Assembly: GCF_004798965.1 (NCBI RefSeq)
Contig: NZ_SDSD01000003.1
Location: 310,001-374,000 of the forward strand
DNA: 64,000 nucleotides
Origin: Onishia niordana
Lineage (GTDB): Bacteria; Pseudomonadota; Gammaproteobacteria; Pseudomonadales; Halomonadaceae
Direction of reading: 5' to 3'
The notes under the pieces were generated by a model. It saw nothing but the letters and a program-made list of their open reading frames with translations. It had not been told where the DNA came from and ran no database searches. Position 1 is the first letter of the stretch. Every line of letters starts with the position of its first letter. Both the position numbers and the translations under genes were made by a program. This document shows positions 37,785-46,645 of the stretch, in pieces.

Positions 37785-38552
37785 TCAGGCAATTTCGCAG
37801 CGCGTGTGCTGGGGCAAGAGCAGCTGTGCTGAACGGTCATGATTGTTCGGTATGCAAGGCTGGATCAGCGCCAAGCCACCGAGGGTGACACGATGCTCAT
37901 CCCCGCCGGCGAAGGCCAATCGTTGTGAGCAGGTCGGATAGAAGCGGTAGTTGAGCAATGGCGACACTGGAAAAACACCGTGGTGGCGGTCGTTATTGCC
38001 ATCCAAGCCTGCCTGCTCGAGCTGCATGTCCAGCGTGGTCAGGTCGTTACCCAGGCGCCCGCAGTCGAAGCCGACGTGATGGAGTCTTGGCCCCATCACG
38101 GCAAGCCATGCCGCCAGCGGATGCATGCGCTGCAAGAGGCAGAAGGTATTCCACTCGGGCATTGGCCAGGGACGACCATTCGTCAGCAGGTTATGGTCAG
38201 CTGTGTCTGCTGGTCGCGTTTGCTCTACCAGCGCCTGGAGAATATCCCGTGGCTCTTTCGTCAAGGTACCCAGCTGCAGCTCACCCAGGACTAACCAGGG
38301 CCCATCGTCGGGTGGGGCGTAAAGCGAGACCAGCAGGCCACGATCCGCCATGGCATGTCGCTCAACGGCTCGATAACCAAACTTGAGAAGTGTCGGGGAG
38401 AGGTTGTCGGCGGCGAAGGGGCCGTGATTTAGCGTCAGCAGGGCGAGGAACTCGGGTTCACTGCCGACCGGCCATAGGCGAAGGCCACCGATCTCTGGAT
38501 GTAGATGAATGAAGTCCAGCCACAACTGCTGGAGAAACTCTTGACGTTGCAT
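37785..38552 (-). CDS. DUF1338-like protein (VOC fold, HglS-related)
   Basis: 255 aa from the ATG at 38552, which has GGGAG upstream. The order LWLDFIHLHPEIGG, TLNHGPFA, LLKFGYRAVERHAMADRGLLVSLY, LGELQLGTL, AAWLAVMGPRLHHVGFDCGRLG and TCSQRLAFAGGDEHRVTLGGL follows the layout of DUF1338 proteins, whose best-known member HglS acts on 2-oxoadipate with iron. It is shorter than HglS (about 460 aa). Possible metal ligands are His in LNH and HHVGFD and Glu in the ISEL-like LGEL. The reaction is unknown. Confidence 0.55.
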   Translation of the reverse strand: MQRQEFLQQLWLDFIHLHPEIGGLRLWPVGSEPEFLALLTLNHGPFAADNLSPTLLKFGYRAVERHAMADRGLLVSLYAPPDDGPWLVLGELQLGTLTKEPRDILQALVEQTRPADTADHNLLTNGRPWPMPEWNTFCLLQRMHPLAAWLAVMGPRLHHVGFDCGRLGNDLTTLDMQLEQAGLDGNNDRHHGVFPVSPLLNYRFYPTCSQRLAFAGGDEHRVTLGGLALIQPCIPNNHDRSAQLLLPQHTRCEIA

Positions 38553-38670
38553 CGGACGCGCTCCCTGACGTCGAGCCCTAGGGTGTCTCGCTGAGTATAG
38601 GTGCAGCGAGCTTTGGGGCATTCAACGCCAGCGGAACGCATACCTTGTAAGCCGTCTTTTCTCCCTTTAA

Positions 38671-38698
38671 ACGAACGAAGCCGCCCTCAGGCGGCTTC
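38671..38698 (-). terminator. terminator of grxA
   Basis: GAAGCCGCC and GGCGGCTTC form a 9-bp stem with a 4-nt loop; on the minus strand GTTCGTTTAA follows. It lies 25 bp after the glutaredoxin stop. Confidence 0.75.
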
Positions 38699-38722
38699 AA
38701 GCAGTCAGTGTATGCCGGGTTA

Positions 38723-38998
38723 TTACTGCGTAGTGCTTTCCGGCATCAGCTCGTTATCGCTGACGTACTGGTTGAATTCGGTGAAACCGCCCACGTGGGT
38801 TTGATCGATGAAAATCTGCGGCACGGTTTCGACAGGCTTGCCGATGGTCTTTTCCATATCGGCCTTGCTTATGCCTTCTTCATGGATATCAACGTAGCGA
38901 TAACCGCCAATGGCGCCGACATCGCTCAGCTTGTCAGCCAGCTCTTTGGCGCGTACGCAGAAGGGGCAACCGGGGCGACCGAAGATAACAACAAACAT
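38723..38998 (-). CDS. grxA: glutaredoxin, GrxA family
   Basis: 91 aa. Active site GRPGCPFCVRAKELADKLS (Cys11, Cys14), then YVDIHEEGISKADMEK and GKPVETVPQIFIDQTHVGGFTEF. This follows E. coli GrxA closely, including the TVPQIF cis-proline loop. It reduces disulfides such as those of ribonucleotide reductase with glutathione. AAGGAG precedes the ATG on the minus strand. It has its own terminator. Confidence 0.92.
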   Translation of the reverse strand: MFVVIFGRPGCPFCVRAKELADKLSDVGAIGGYRYVDIHEEGISKADMEKTIGKPVETVPQIFIDQTHVGGFTEFNQYVSDNELMPESTTQ

Positions 38999-39152
38999 TT
39001 ATGGCTCCTTGAAATAAGGCTAATGAGTGGCAAGGGATGTGTTGAATTGGGCACATTGTTCCCCAATGCGCCTGAGGATGCCAATAGAGTATGGCTACAT
39101 AAATTATTGCACGCTGCTATGGATTGAGCGCTTGCGCTGAGTATCTGGCGAA

Positions 39153-39974
39153 TCAGCCGGTCTCGTGACGGTCCTCATCCGCGCGAATCAATAGCTTGGC
39201 CAAGTCACCGTGAATATCCGGGGCACTCACCAGCAAGTTTTCTCCGTAGAGATCCTCTGGGATGCTAGACGGGCAGTCATAGAGGTGTCCGGTTCGCGCA
39301 CCGCCTTCCCGGGCGATCAGAACGCCGGCTGCAAAATCCCAGGGAGAGACACTCTCGTAATAGGCATCCATACGCCCGCAGGCGACATCACACAAGTCCA
39401 GGGCGGCAGCACCGTTACGACGAATATCCTGGCAGTGCTCAAGCACGGCAGACAGACGACGGATCAGCGGCGGTCGACTATCCCGACGATAGGGAAAGCC
39501 GGTCGCGACGAGGCTTTGGGTCAGCTGTGAGACACGGCTGACACGAATGCGCTCGCCGTTGCGCCATGCCCCTTGGCCGCGCAATGCGGTAAAGGTTTCC
39601 CCGAGGAAAGGGGCGTGGACGACACCCATCTCGATTTTGCCATCCTTCACCCAGGCAATAGATACGGCGACGTGGGATAGGCCATGCGCAAAATTGACGG
39701 TGCCATCGATGGGATCCACCACCCAGAGGGGGCCTGACTGTTCGATGGCGCCTCGGTCTGGCGAGAGCTCTTCGGTCAGGCGCGCTTCGTCGGGGAAGTG
39801 CTGGTCGAGGGCCCGACCAATAAGTGTATCGACGGCGACGTCGGTATCCGTCACCAATTCGCTTCCCGCCTTGAAGCGCTGAGAGAAGTCTTGGGACTGA
39901 CGGGCGTCAATGATGGCCTGGCCGGCCTGCTTGGCGATATCAATGGCAATCTCGAGGCGTTGGTCAGTCTGCAT
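39153..39974 (-). CDS. inositol monophosphatase family protein (SuhB/CysQ-like)
   Basis: 273 aa. The two metal-binding motifs are WVVDPIDGTVNFAHG and SPWDFAAGVLIAREGG; VTDTDVAVD and EELSP complete the site. Family members hydrolyse inositol phosphates, fructose 1,6-bisphosphate or 3'-phosphoadenosine phosphate. The sequence does not settle which. The start at 39974 has GGAG upstream; the longer frame has no family N-terminus. Confidence 0.88.
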   Translation of the reverse strand: MQTDQRLEIAIDIAKQAGQAIIDARQSQDFSQRFKAGSELVTDTDVAVDTLIGRALDQHFPDEARLTEELSPDRGAIEQSGPLWVVDPIDGTVNFAHGLSHVAVSIAWVKDGKIEMGVVHAPFLGETFTALRGQGAWRNGERIRVSRVSQLTQSLVATGFPYRRDSRPPLIRRLSAVLEHCQDIRRNGAAALDLCDVACGRMDAYYESVSPWDFAAGVLIAREGGARTGHLYDCPSSIPEDLYGENLLVSAPDIHGDLAKLLIRADEDRHETG

Positions 39975-40070
39975 GGTGGCTCCGCGTCGGGCATTTGCGT
40001 TGATAAGGGTGGATGCAGGTATTCTAACAGTCTCGTGGCTCAGTCGCTGTCGGGCGAAGCGCAAAGGGTA

Positions 40071-40118
40071 GTACTTGAGAGAGCAGTTAAGAGAGTACTT
40101 GAGAGAGTACTTGAGAAT
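40071..40118. repeat. 12-bp tandem repeat, four units
   Basis: Units GTACTTGAGAGA, GCAGTTAAGAGA, GTACTTGAGAGA and GTACTTGAGAAT follow each other without spacer between the inositol phosphatase gene and the HybE-like gene. Units 1 and 3 are identical, unit 2 differs at three positions. It may be a slippage array that varies between strains. Confidence 0.8.
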
Positions 40119-40193
40119 GTCCGGCGGATCGCTTCATCATGCGTCGATTTCATGCACGCTAGCTAGGAAACGTTCAGAGATGAAACTCGTGTC

Positions 40194-40646
40194 ATGCAAG
40201 CCTTAATGCCTTCGGATTATGCTCGCCTTCAGCAGCTGGCCGAGCGCTATTACGCGACCCACGTGTCGACGTTCAAGACAGCCAAGGCGAAAAATCCGCA
40301 CCTCGGCGTTGATCTGTTGTGTTTTCAGCCTTTTGGCAATGCCTTATGTGGAGCGCTGATTACGCCGCTATCGCTATCGCTGGCGGTCGTCATGCCCGCG
40401 GATGCGCCACTCGAGGCTGAAGCGGCCCAGTGCACCATTGCCTTACCCGGTGGCTATTATCCCTTCGTGGCCGAGAGGGTCGATGACGAGCACTGGCTAT
40501 GGCGCTGTGAGCTGCTCGATGATCTTCGCCACCTGACCTCCATGCAGGATGCCAGCCGTTTGGCGCAACATTTGATGGAGCGTGTGATGGCATCACCTGA
40601 CGGGGCAGATGATGGGATTGATGCTCACGGAAACTCGCCCCGCTAG
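40194..40646 (+). CDS. HybE-like [NiFe]-hydrogenase chaperone family protein
   Basis: 150 aa. NPHLGVDLLCFQPFGNALCGALITPLSLSLAVVMP, then IALPGGYYPFVAE and the final helix, follow the HybE/HupJ family pattern (ITPW-type segment, LPSGxYEF). Such proteins help insert or proofread hydrogenase subunits, but no hydrogenase gene lies in this window. Family assignment is by pattern only. No strong ribosome site is visible at 40194; ATG 40206 is possible. Confidence 0.55.
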   Translation: MQALMPSDYARLQQLAERYYATHVSTFKTAKAKNPHLGVDLLCFQPFGNALCGALITPLSLSLAVVMPADAPLEAEAAQCTIALPGGYYPFVAERVDDEHWLWRCELLDDLRHLTSMQDASRLAQHLMERVMASPDGADDGIDAHGNSPR

Positions 40647-40795
40647 GTCTCCCCGGCACATTCTTTCGTCTGATCGCCGGGGCATGTTGCAGTGCCGCAC
40701 TGGTGTTCGGCGCAAGCCTCGTCGTATGCTGGCCTGAGTCTCCGCACTGCGGAGTGTCTCCCCTTCATCTCCCTTACCTTTATCAGGAGCTAGCG

Positions 40796-41572
40796 ATGAG
40801 TATCATGTCAAAGGAGGCATCGCCGCGCGTTGCGTTGGTTACTGGAACTACCAGCGGTATCGGCGCTGCAGTGGTTGAAGAATTTTGCCGTCAAGGTCAT
40901 CAGGTGTTGGCGGTCGATTTCAACGGCGAGGGTAAAGCCGTGGCAGAAGCCGCTGGCGCGGCCTTCTTTCAAGCCGATCTGACAGATTCAGATGCCTGCC
41001 GAGCGGCTGTCGATGAGGCTTTGCGCCGCTTTGGGCGCCTGGATATTCTGGTCAATAATGCCGGTATCCAGCATGTATCCAGCATTGAGGAGTTCCCAGA
41101 AGCCAAGTGGCGCCAAATCATTGACCTGATGCTGACGGCCCCTTTCTTGCTGACCCAAGCTGCTTGGCCGTCCATGCGCAAAGGGGGCTGGGGACGAATC
41201 ATCAATATCGCCTCGGTGCACGCACAGGTGGCATCGCCGGGTAAGGCGGCCTACATCAGCGCCAAGCACGGCATGATCGGCCTGACCAAGACGGCCGCGT
41301 TGGAGGGGGGCGGCCAGGGAATTACTGCCAATGCTATCTGTCCCGCCTATGTGAAAACACCGCTGGTGGATAACCAGATCGCCGACCAGGCTCAGCTCCA
41401 TGGCATGGATGAGCAAGAGGTCATTGAGCAGATCATGCTCAAGAATGCTGCAGTTAAACGATTGATCGAGCCGGGAGAGGTAGCATCCCTGGTGGCCTAC
41501 TTAGCTTCCGACCTGGCTGGCGCGGTTACCGGGGCGAGTTGGAATATTGATCTCGGTTGGACCGCGCAATAG
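40796..41572 (+). CDS. 3-hydroxybutyrate dehydrogenase
   Basis: 258 aa short-chain dehydrogenase. NAD site TGTTSGIG (16-23), NNAG (87-90), catalytic Ser140, Tyr153 and Lys157 (YISAK). The C-terminal stretch CPAYVKTPLVDNQIADQA is characteristic of 3-hydroxybutyrate dehydrogenases, which interconvert 3-hydroxybutyrate and acetoacetate. CAGGAG precedes the ATG at 40796. Function links it to aacS and scoAB 6-8 kb upstream, though it is not in that operon. Confidence 0.87.
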   Translation: MSIMSKEASPRVALVTGTTSGIGAAVVEEFCRQGHQVLAVDFNGEGKAVAEAAGAAFFQADLTDSDACRAAVDEALRRFGRLDILVNNAGIQHVSSIEEFPEAKWRQIIDLMLTAPFLLTQAAWPSMRKGGWGRIINIASVHAQVASPGKAAYISAKHGMIGLTKTAALEGGGQGITANAICPAYVKTPLVDNQIADQAQLHGMDEQEVIEQIMLKNAAVKRLIEPGEVASLVAYLASDLAGAVTGASWNIDLGWTAQ

Positions 41573-41624
41573 GACGGCTGTGTGTCGTCATGTCTCGAAC
41601 GACACCTCGATGCAGTCAATCCGC

Positions 41625-41657
41625 ACACCCCATGCCATGGCATGGGGTGTTTTGTTT
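41625..41657 (+). terminator. terminator of hydroxybutyrate dehydrogenase gene
   Basis: ACACCCCATG (41625-41634), loop CCATGG, CATGGGGTGT (41641-41650), then TTTGTTT. Confidence 0.85.
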
Positions 41658-41699
41658 ATAGGGCCATGTAATGGGGGGCCAACGGACAAGCCTGGTGGG

Positions 41700-42239
41700 C
41701 TAGTGACGTACCGGACGCTTCTGTAGCTTACGTTGCAAGGTGCGACGATGCATGCCCAACGCGCGGGCGGTAGCTGAAATGTTGCCGTCATGCTCCTGAA
41801 GGACTTTCTGGATGTGTTCCCAGGTCACCCGGTTGATCGACGGTGGGTTATCGGCGACTTCGGTGTGCGGGTTGCCATCTTGATGCTCCAGCGCCGCTAG
41901 TATCTCGTCGGCGTCGGCTGGCTTGCACAGATAGTTCGCTGCGCCGAGCTTGATCGCCTCGACAGCCGTCGCGATGCTCGAATAGCCGGTTAGCACTACC
42001 ACGCGGCAGGAGGGCACGATGTCGAGCAGTTCCGGCAGCAGTTTTAGCCCTGAGCTATTTTCGAGTTTCAAATCCAGGGTGGCGATTTCAGGCGGTGATT
42101 GACGGGCATGCACCAAAGCCTGGTCGGCATCGTGAGCCACCATGACCTCAAAACCGCGACGACTCATGGCACGCTGCATGACATGGCAGAACATCTCGTC
42201 GTCGTCGATGATCAGCAGGCGTTGTGGCGTCTCTGGCAT
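41700..42239 (-). CDS. roxR: RegA/PrrA/RoxR-type response regulator
   Basis: 179 aa. Receiver domain with IDDDE (11-15), phosphoacceptor Asp56 and conserved Thr and Lys (VLTGYSSI, LCKPAD). The C-terminal Fis-type helix-turn-helix is HDGNISATARALGMHRRTLQRKLQK, almost invariant in the RegA family. It is encoded 57 bp after its sensor kinase on the same strand. Relatives control terminal oxidase and other redox genes, so the cox operon at the window start is a plausible target (inference). Confidence 0.92.
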   Translation of the reverse strand: MPETPQRLLIIDDDEMFCHVMQRAMSRRGFEVMVAHDADQALVHARQSPPEIATLDLKLENSSGLKLLPELLDIVPSCRVVVLTGYSSIATAVEAIKLGAANYLCKPADADEILAALEHQDGNPHTEVADNPPSINRVTWEHIQKVLQEHDGNISATARALGMHRRTLQRKLQKRPVRH

Positions 42240-42296
42240 GTTGTCCTCGTGTCTCGTCTGACAGCGTCGATCGTGTGCGATGCGTGTGGTCGAAAT

Positions 42297-43571
42297 TCAG
42301 CCTTGGCTGGCGTCTCTTCGCGGTAGTTTGACCTCGGTCAGGGTGCCGCCTTCTTCATGATTATACAGGCTGACATTACCACCGAATCGATTGATGGTTG
42401 CATGAGTGAGTACCAAGCCGATGCCCATGCCCTTGGATTTGGTCGAGATGAAGGTGTCTCCGAGCTGATCGGCAATCGATAGACTGACGCCGGGACCGTG
42501 GTCGCGTATGTCGATGATTACGTCGTTGGCATCCCAGTTCATGCTGATGACGATGTTCTCTGGATTGGCATCCGCGGCGTTATTGAGCAGATTCATCAGT
42601 GCTTGCTCGAGCGTCGCATCGACCGCGAGCTCAGGGGTACCGCGCCGATCGGCAATGTCCAGCTGATGACTGACGTCTGGGCGCACCACCAGCCAGCGCT
42701 GTACTACGCTTGAGAGCCATTCTTCGGCCACGCGGCCTTCGGGTTTGTCGAGACGCCGACGGTCGGCATTGGCCACTAGCTGTTGCAGCCGGGTCTTGCA
42801 GGTGTCGACCTGAGCCCTAAGCAGGTCGATATCCTCGATCAGCTGGGGGCGGTCGCCAGCGTCCTGGCGCATCTCTGAGAGCAGCACCGCCATCGTGGAT
42901 AAAGGCGAACCCAGTTCGTGAGCCGTGCCGGCGGCTTGAGTGGCCACAGCGAGAACCTGTTCGTTGCGCAGTGCCGCCTCGCGGGTGCGCGAGAGTGTCT
43001 TCTCGCGACGACGCAGAGCATGCGCCATCTTGAAAATGAAGAATGTCACCAAGCCTGCAGAGAGGCCAAAGTTGATCCACATGCCCAGCACGTGAAGACT
43101 GACGGGTGCGGCAATGACACCGCTGCTCAGCTGAGGAACTTGATCGTAGAACAGCATCAGGAAGGTGTAGGCGGCCATGGAGCCGCTGGCGATGATCCAG
43201 GCATACAGCCAGGGCAGCGTGGCCGCGGCAATGGTCACTGGCACCAGATAGTAGCTGATAAAAGGGTTGGTCGAGCCGCCAGTAAAATAGAAAAGTAGGG
43301 TGAGGCCTGTCACATCGACCATCAGGTGTAGAAGATATTCGGTATCAGTCACCGCACGCGGGCGACCCAATCGCCACCATGTGGCGACATTCATGAGCCC
43401 CATGGCAATAATTACGGTGATGATGGGCAGAACACGAAGCTGAAAGTCCAGTACCTCAATGCCGAAGATGATGGCGCCCAGAAAGCCCGTCCAGGTGATG
43501 CCCCGCACGATCGTCAGGCGCACCAGATTGCGATTGGGGGTCGATAGAGGTAGCGGCAGTGCAGCTTGCAT
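42297..43571 (-). CDS. roxS: RegB/PrrB/RoxS-type redox sensor histidine kinase
   Basis: 424 aa. Six membrane helices (about 20-185) include GGSTNPFISYYLVPVTIAAATLP, the conserved quinone-sensing segment. The H-box is GTAHELGSPLSTM with His218. Cys258 in AQVDTCKTRL sits at the position of the redox-active cysteine of RegB. The ATP domain has NNAADANPENIV, DHGPGV and GMGIGLVL. It phosphorylates RoxR under reducing conditions. Confidence 0.92.
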   Translation of the reverse strand: MQAALPLPLSTPNRNLVRLTIVRGITWTGFLGAIIFGIEVLDFQLRVLPIITVIIAMGLMNVATWWRLGRPRAVTDTEYLLHLMVDVTGLTLLFYFTGGSTNPFISYYLVPVTIAAATLPWLYAWIIASGSMAAYTFLMLFYDQVPQLSSGVIAAPVSLHVLGMWINFGLSAGLVTFFIFKMAHALRRREKTLSRTREAALRNEQVLAVATQAAGTAHELGSPLSTMAVLLSEMRQDAGDRPQLIEDIDLLRAQVDTCKTRLQQLVANADRRRLDKPEGRVAEEWLSSVVQRWLVVRPDVSHQLDIADRRGTPELAVDATLEQALMNLLNNAADANPENIVISMNWDANDVIIDIRDHGPGVSLSIADQLGDTFISTKSKGMGIGLVLTHATINRFGGNVSLYNHEEGGTLTEVKLPRRDASQG

Positions 43572-43676
43572 GGTGGCTCCGTTCCGATGATCCCTGCATC
43601 ATACCGTAAACCTCCCTGACGATATCAGCCTCATCACTGGGGCCGGTTTCATAGGGGGCAACGTCATCTTCAACAC

Positions 43677-43710
43677 AAAAAGCCGCAACCCTTAAGGCTG
43701 CGGCTTTTTT
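43677..43710. terminator. terminator downstream of YjfB-like gene
   Basis: AAAAGCCGCA (43677-43686) and TGCGGCTTTT (from 43699) form the stem, with an A-run and a T-run on either side. It can serve the minus-strand YjfB-like gene. Confidence 0.82.
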
Positions 43711-43760
43711 ATTGCTTTCAGCAAGGCGTTGCCTTACCTCTAGGCCTTGTCTTGCTGTGC

Positions 43761-43964
43761 TTAAGCGGTGGTGTTGATCTGTGTACCCACGCTGCCAGTC
43801 GTGGCCAGCTGACCCTGTGGTGCAACCGACTCCATTAACTGGCCGATATGCGATGCCTGAGAATCCAGGCTGTCCTTTAAGAGCGACGCTTGAGCCTGCT
43901 GACTGCTATTGAATTGCTGCAGGGACAGGGCCATTCCGACCGTGGCATTGATTGATGCATCCAT
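43761..43964 (-). CDS. YjfB-like putative motility protein
   Basis: 67 aa. MDASINATVGMALSLQQFNS, SQQAQASLLKDSLDSQASHIGQLMES and the end VGTQINTTA fit the small YjfB/putative motility family, which has a conserved LLK..LD.Q core and G..ID..A end. GAAGGAAC precedes the ATG on the minus strand. A FliA-type promoter lies upstream, which supports a flagellar link. Function is unknown; no flagellar gene is in the window. Confidence 0.7.
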   Translation of the reverse strand: MDASINATVGMALSLQQFNSSQQAQASLLKDSLDSQASHIGQLMESVAPQGQLATTGSVGTQINTTA

Positions 43965-44009
43965 TCAATGTTCCTTCTGTGGCGGCTGAATTGGGGTGCT
44001 TCCTTAGGG

Positions 44010-44036
44010 GTATCGGCTTAGCAGCACTTAGCTGTA
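44010..44036 (-). promoter_or_regulatory. candidate sigma28 (FliA) promoter of YjfB-like gene
   Basis: On the minus strand TACAGCTA, 11 nt, GCCGATAC. The consensus is TAAAGTTT, 11 nt, GCCGATAA, so the -10 matches at 7 of 8 and the -35 at 5 of 8. The -10 ends about 45 bp before the start codon. Confidence 0.6.
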
Positions 44037-44222
44037 GAGACGTTTTGATCATTTTTTCGAGCGGGGTCAATCTCGTCACTGCCTGGTAAGCCCTAATTCT
44101 CGATTACGCCCAGAAGAAAGGGGACGGTCCTGGATGCCCAATTGGGCCACTGCGCTTGGAGTGTTAAGATGTCGGCATATTCCGCCCGTTGTGGCTAACC
44201 CCCTCCAGCAGTGATGAATTTC

Positions 44223-45806
44223 ATGAGCGAGCTTGAGAATCAAGTCGATCTGCGACGCACCTTCGCGATCATCTCCCACCCCGATGCGGGCAAGACCACC
44301 ATCACCGAAAAGATGCTGCTGTTCGGAAACGCCATCCAGATGGCGGGCTCCGTGAAGAGCAAGCGAAATGACCGCCATGCGACGTCAGACTGGATGAAGA
44401 TGGAGCAGGAACGCGGCATCTCGGTGACGACCTCGGTGATGCAGTTTCCCTACAATGGGCGCATCGTCAATTTGCTCGATACGCCGGGCCACGAAGACTT
44501 CTCCGAAGACACCTATCGGACGTTGACCGCTGTCGACTCGGCGTTGATGGTCATCGATGGTGCCAAGGGTGTCGAGGATCGCACCATCAAGTTGATGGAT
44601 GTCTGTCGTCTGCGGACCACGCCTATCCTGACCTTCATCAACAAGATGGACCGCGACATTCGCGACCCCATCGAGGTAATGGACGAAGTCGAGACCGTGC
44701 TCAATATCCAGTGTGCACCGATGACCTGGCCGATTGGCATGGGGCGCCATTTCCGTGGTGTCTATCACCTCTATAACGACATCATCCATCTCTACAAGCA
44801 GGGACAGGGCAGTCGCATCCCCGAGGATGTGCGCATCGAGGGGCTGAACAACCCAGAGGTCGATGAGGTTCTCGGCGAGTCACAGGCCGAAGAGTTGCGC
44901 ATGGAAGTCGATCTGGTACGCGGTGCATCGCATGAGTTCGACCTGGACGCCTATCGTCGCGGGGAGCTGACGCCCGTGTATTTCGGCACCGCCATGGGCA
45001 ACTTCGGGGTGCGCGAGATGCTGGATGGCTTCGTCGAGCATGCGCCAACTCCCCAGCCCCGCGAGACCAACACGCGTGAGGTGGGGGCTAAGGATGAGCG
45101 CTTCACCGGATTCGTGTTCAAGATCCAGGCCAACATGGATCCCAAGCACCGTGACCGTGTTGCCTTCCTGCGGGTCTGTTCCGGTAAGTATGATCGCAAC
45201 ATGAAGATGCGCCATGTGCGTATTGGCAAAGACGTCAAGGTACCCGATGCCCTGACCTTCATGGCATCGGATCGTGCGCATGTGGAAGAAGCCTGGCCCG
45301 GTGACATCATTGGTCTGCATAACCACGGCACCATCCAGATCGGTGATACTTTCACGGTGGGTGAAGACATGCGCTTCACCGGTATTCCGCATTTCGCACC
45401 AGAGCTTTTCAAGCGCGTGCGGCTCAAGGACCCACTGAAGATGAAGGCACTGCAGAAGGGCTTGCAGCAGCTATCCGAAGAGGGGGCGACCCAGGTGTTC
45501 ATGCCCATGGACAACAACGACCTGATCCTTGGTGCCGTGGGTACGCTGCAGTTCGATGTGGTGGCTCATCGACTCAAGGAAGAATATAAAGTTGATTGTA
45601 TCTATGAGGCCGTCAATGTTCAGACGGCCCGCTGGGTCTACTGCGATGATCCCAAGATGCTCGACGAATTCAAGCGCAAGGCGAGCACCAACCTGGCTTA
45701 CGATGGCGGCGGTTGCCTGACCTATATCGCGCCCACTCGCGTTAACTTGCAGATGACGCAGGAGCGGTGGCCCGACGTGCGTTTCAGTGCGACGCGCGAG
45801 CACTAA
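44223..45806 (+). CDS. prfC: peptide chain release factor 3
   Basis: 527 aa translational GTPase. The P-loop is [10 protein letters not shown] (18-26), followed by [16 protein letters not shown] and [10 protein letters not shown]; the end [13 protein letters not shown] is the usual RF3 tail. RF3 recycles RF1 and RF2 after termination. ATG 44223 gives the family N-terminus; a GTG at 44211 is in frame but less likely. No clear ribosome site is seen for either. Confidence 0.96.
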   Translation: MSELENQVDLRRTFAIISHPDAGKTTITEKMLLFGNAIQMAGSVKSKRNDRHATSDWMKMEQERGISVTTSVMQFPYNGRIVNLLDTPGHEDFSEDTYRTLTAVDSALMVIDGAKGVEDRTIKLMDVCRLRTTPILTFINKMDRDIRDPIEVMDEVETVLNIQCAPMTWPIGMGRHFRGVYHLYNDIIHLYKQGQGSRIPEDVRIEGLNNPEVDEVLGESQAEELRMEVDLVRGASHEFDLDAYRRGELTPVYFGTAMGNFGVREMLDGFVEHAPTPQPRETNTREVGAKDERFTGFVFKIQANMDPKHRDRVAFLRVCSGKYDRNMKMRHVRIGKDVKVPDALTFMASDRAHVEEAWPGDIIGLHNHGTIQIGDTFTVGEDMRFTGIPHFAPELFKRVRLKDPLKMKALQKGLQQLSEEGATQVFMPMDNNDLILGAVGTLQFDVVAHRLKEEYKVDCIYEAVNVQTARWVYCDDPKMLDEFKRKASTNLAYDGGGCLTYIAPTRVNLQMTQERWPDVRFSATREH

Positions 45807-45819
45807 GGCAGACGCTGAT

Positions 45820-46635
45820 ATGCTCATTGACGCTCATTGTCACCTGGATTTCCCGGATTTTGACGTCGATCGCGCAGCCATCTTCGAGCGGGCTAATGCG
45901 GTGGGCGTTGAGCACTTTGTCGTGCCTGGCACGACTCGGGCCCGTTGGCCCGCGGTGCTGGCGCTGGGGAAACGGGCTGATATCAGTGTGTGTCTGGGGT
46001 TGCATCCCTACTTTCTAGACCAGCACCGCTTCAATGAGCATGGGCGTGATGCCCAGAGAATCAGTGACGATGACGACCTGCTCGCGCTACAGGAAGCGCT
46101 GGATGCCCACCCGGAGGTCGTGGCGTTGGGCGAATGCGGCATTGATGCCCGCTTTGAGGACACACTTGACGCCCAGTGGGCGCTATTCAAGGCGCAGTTG
46201 CGTATTGCCAAGGTACGCCATTTGCCGGTGGTGATTCACTGTGTGCGTGCCAATGACCAGGTGGCGAAATGCCTCAAGGAGATTGGACTGCCGGCGGGTG
46301 GGCTGATTCATGCCTTCGCCGGTAGCTGGCAACAGGCACAACGATTCCTTGAACTTGGGTTTGTGCTAGGTCTGGGTGGGGCAATGACTCACGAGAGAGC
46401 CAAGCGTTTACGACGCTGCGTTGCCGACTTGCCGACGCATGGCTTCGTACTGGAAACCGACAGTCCTGACATGCCGCCGGCAGGTTTCAAGGGCCTACGC
46501 AATGAACCCGCGAGGCTCGCGATGATCGCTAATGAGGTTGCCACACTGCGAAAAACACCGTGCGCCACGTTGGAAAAACTCACTACGGCCAACGCGGCGC
46601 GCGTGTTCAATTTGGCCGTCTGTTCAAGCCATTGA
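45820..46635 (+). CDS. TatD-family metal-dependent hydrolase
   Basis: 271 aa. Metal-binding HCH appears as LIDAHCHLDFPDF at the N-terminus, then GECGID, PVVIHCVRAND and LETDSPDMPP, the four conserved blocks. TatD-type proteins are deoxyribonucleases or related hydrolases with two metal ions. It follows prfC by 13 bp and is probably co-transcribed. It converges on ygfZ with a 10-bp gap. Confidence 0.9.
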   Translation: MLIDAHCHLDFPDFDVDRAAIFERANAVGVEHFVVPGTTRARWPAVLALGKRADISVCLGLHPYFLDQHRFNEHGRDAQRISDDDDLLALQEALDAHPEVVALGECGIDARFEDTLDAQWALFKAQLRIAKVRHLPVVIHCVRANDQVAKCLKEIGLPAGGLIHAFAGSWQQAQRFLELGFVLGLGGAMTHERAKRLRRCVADLPTHGFVLETDSPDMPPAGFKGLRNEPARLAMIANEVATLRKTPCATLEKLTTANAARVFNLAVCSSH

Positions 46636-46645
46636 ACAAGCCGTC

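Noticed and set aside
40071-40118. CRISPR array
   Set aside because: The 12-bp units follow directly without spacers and no cas gene is near.
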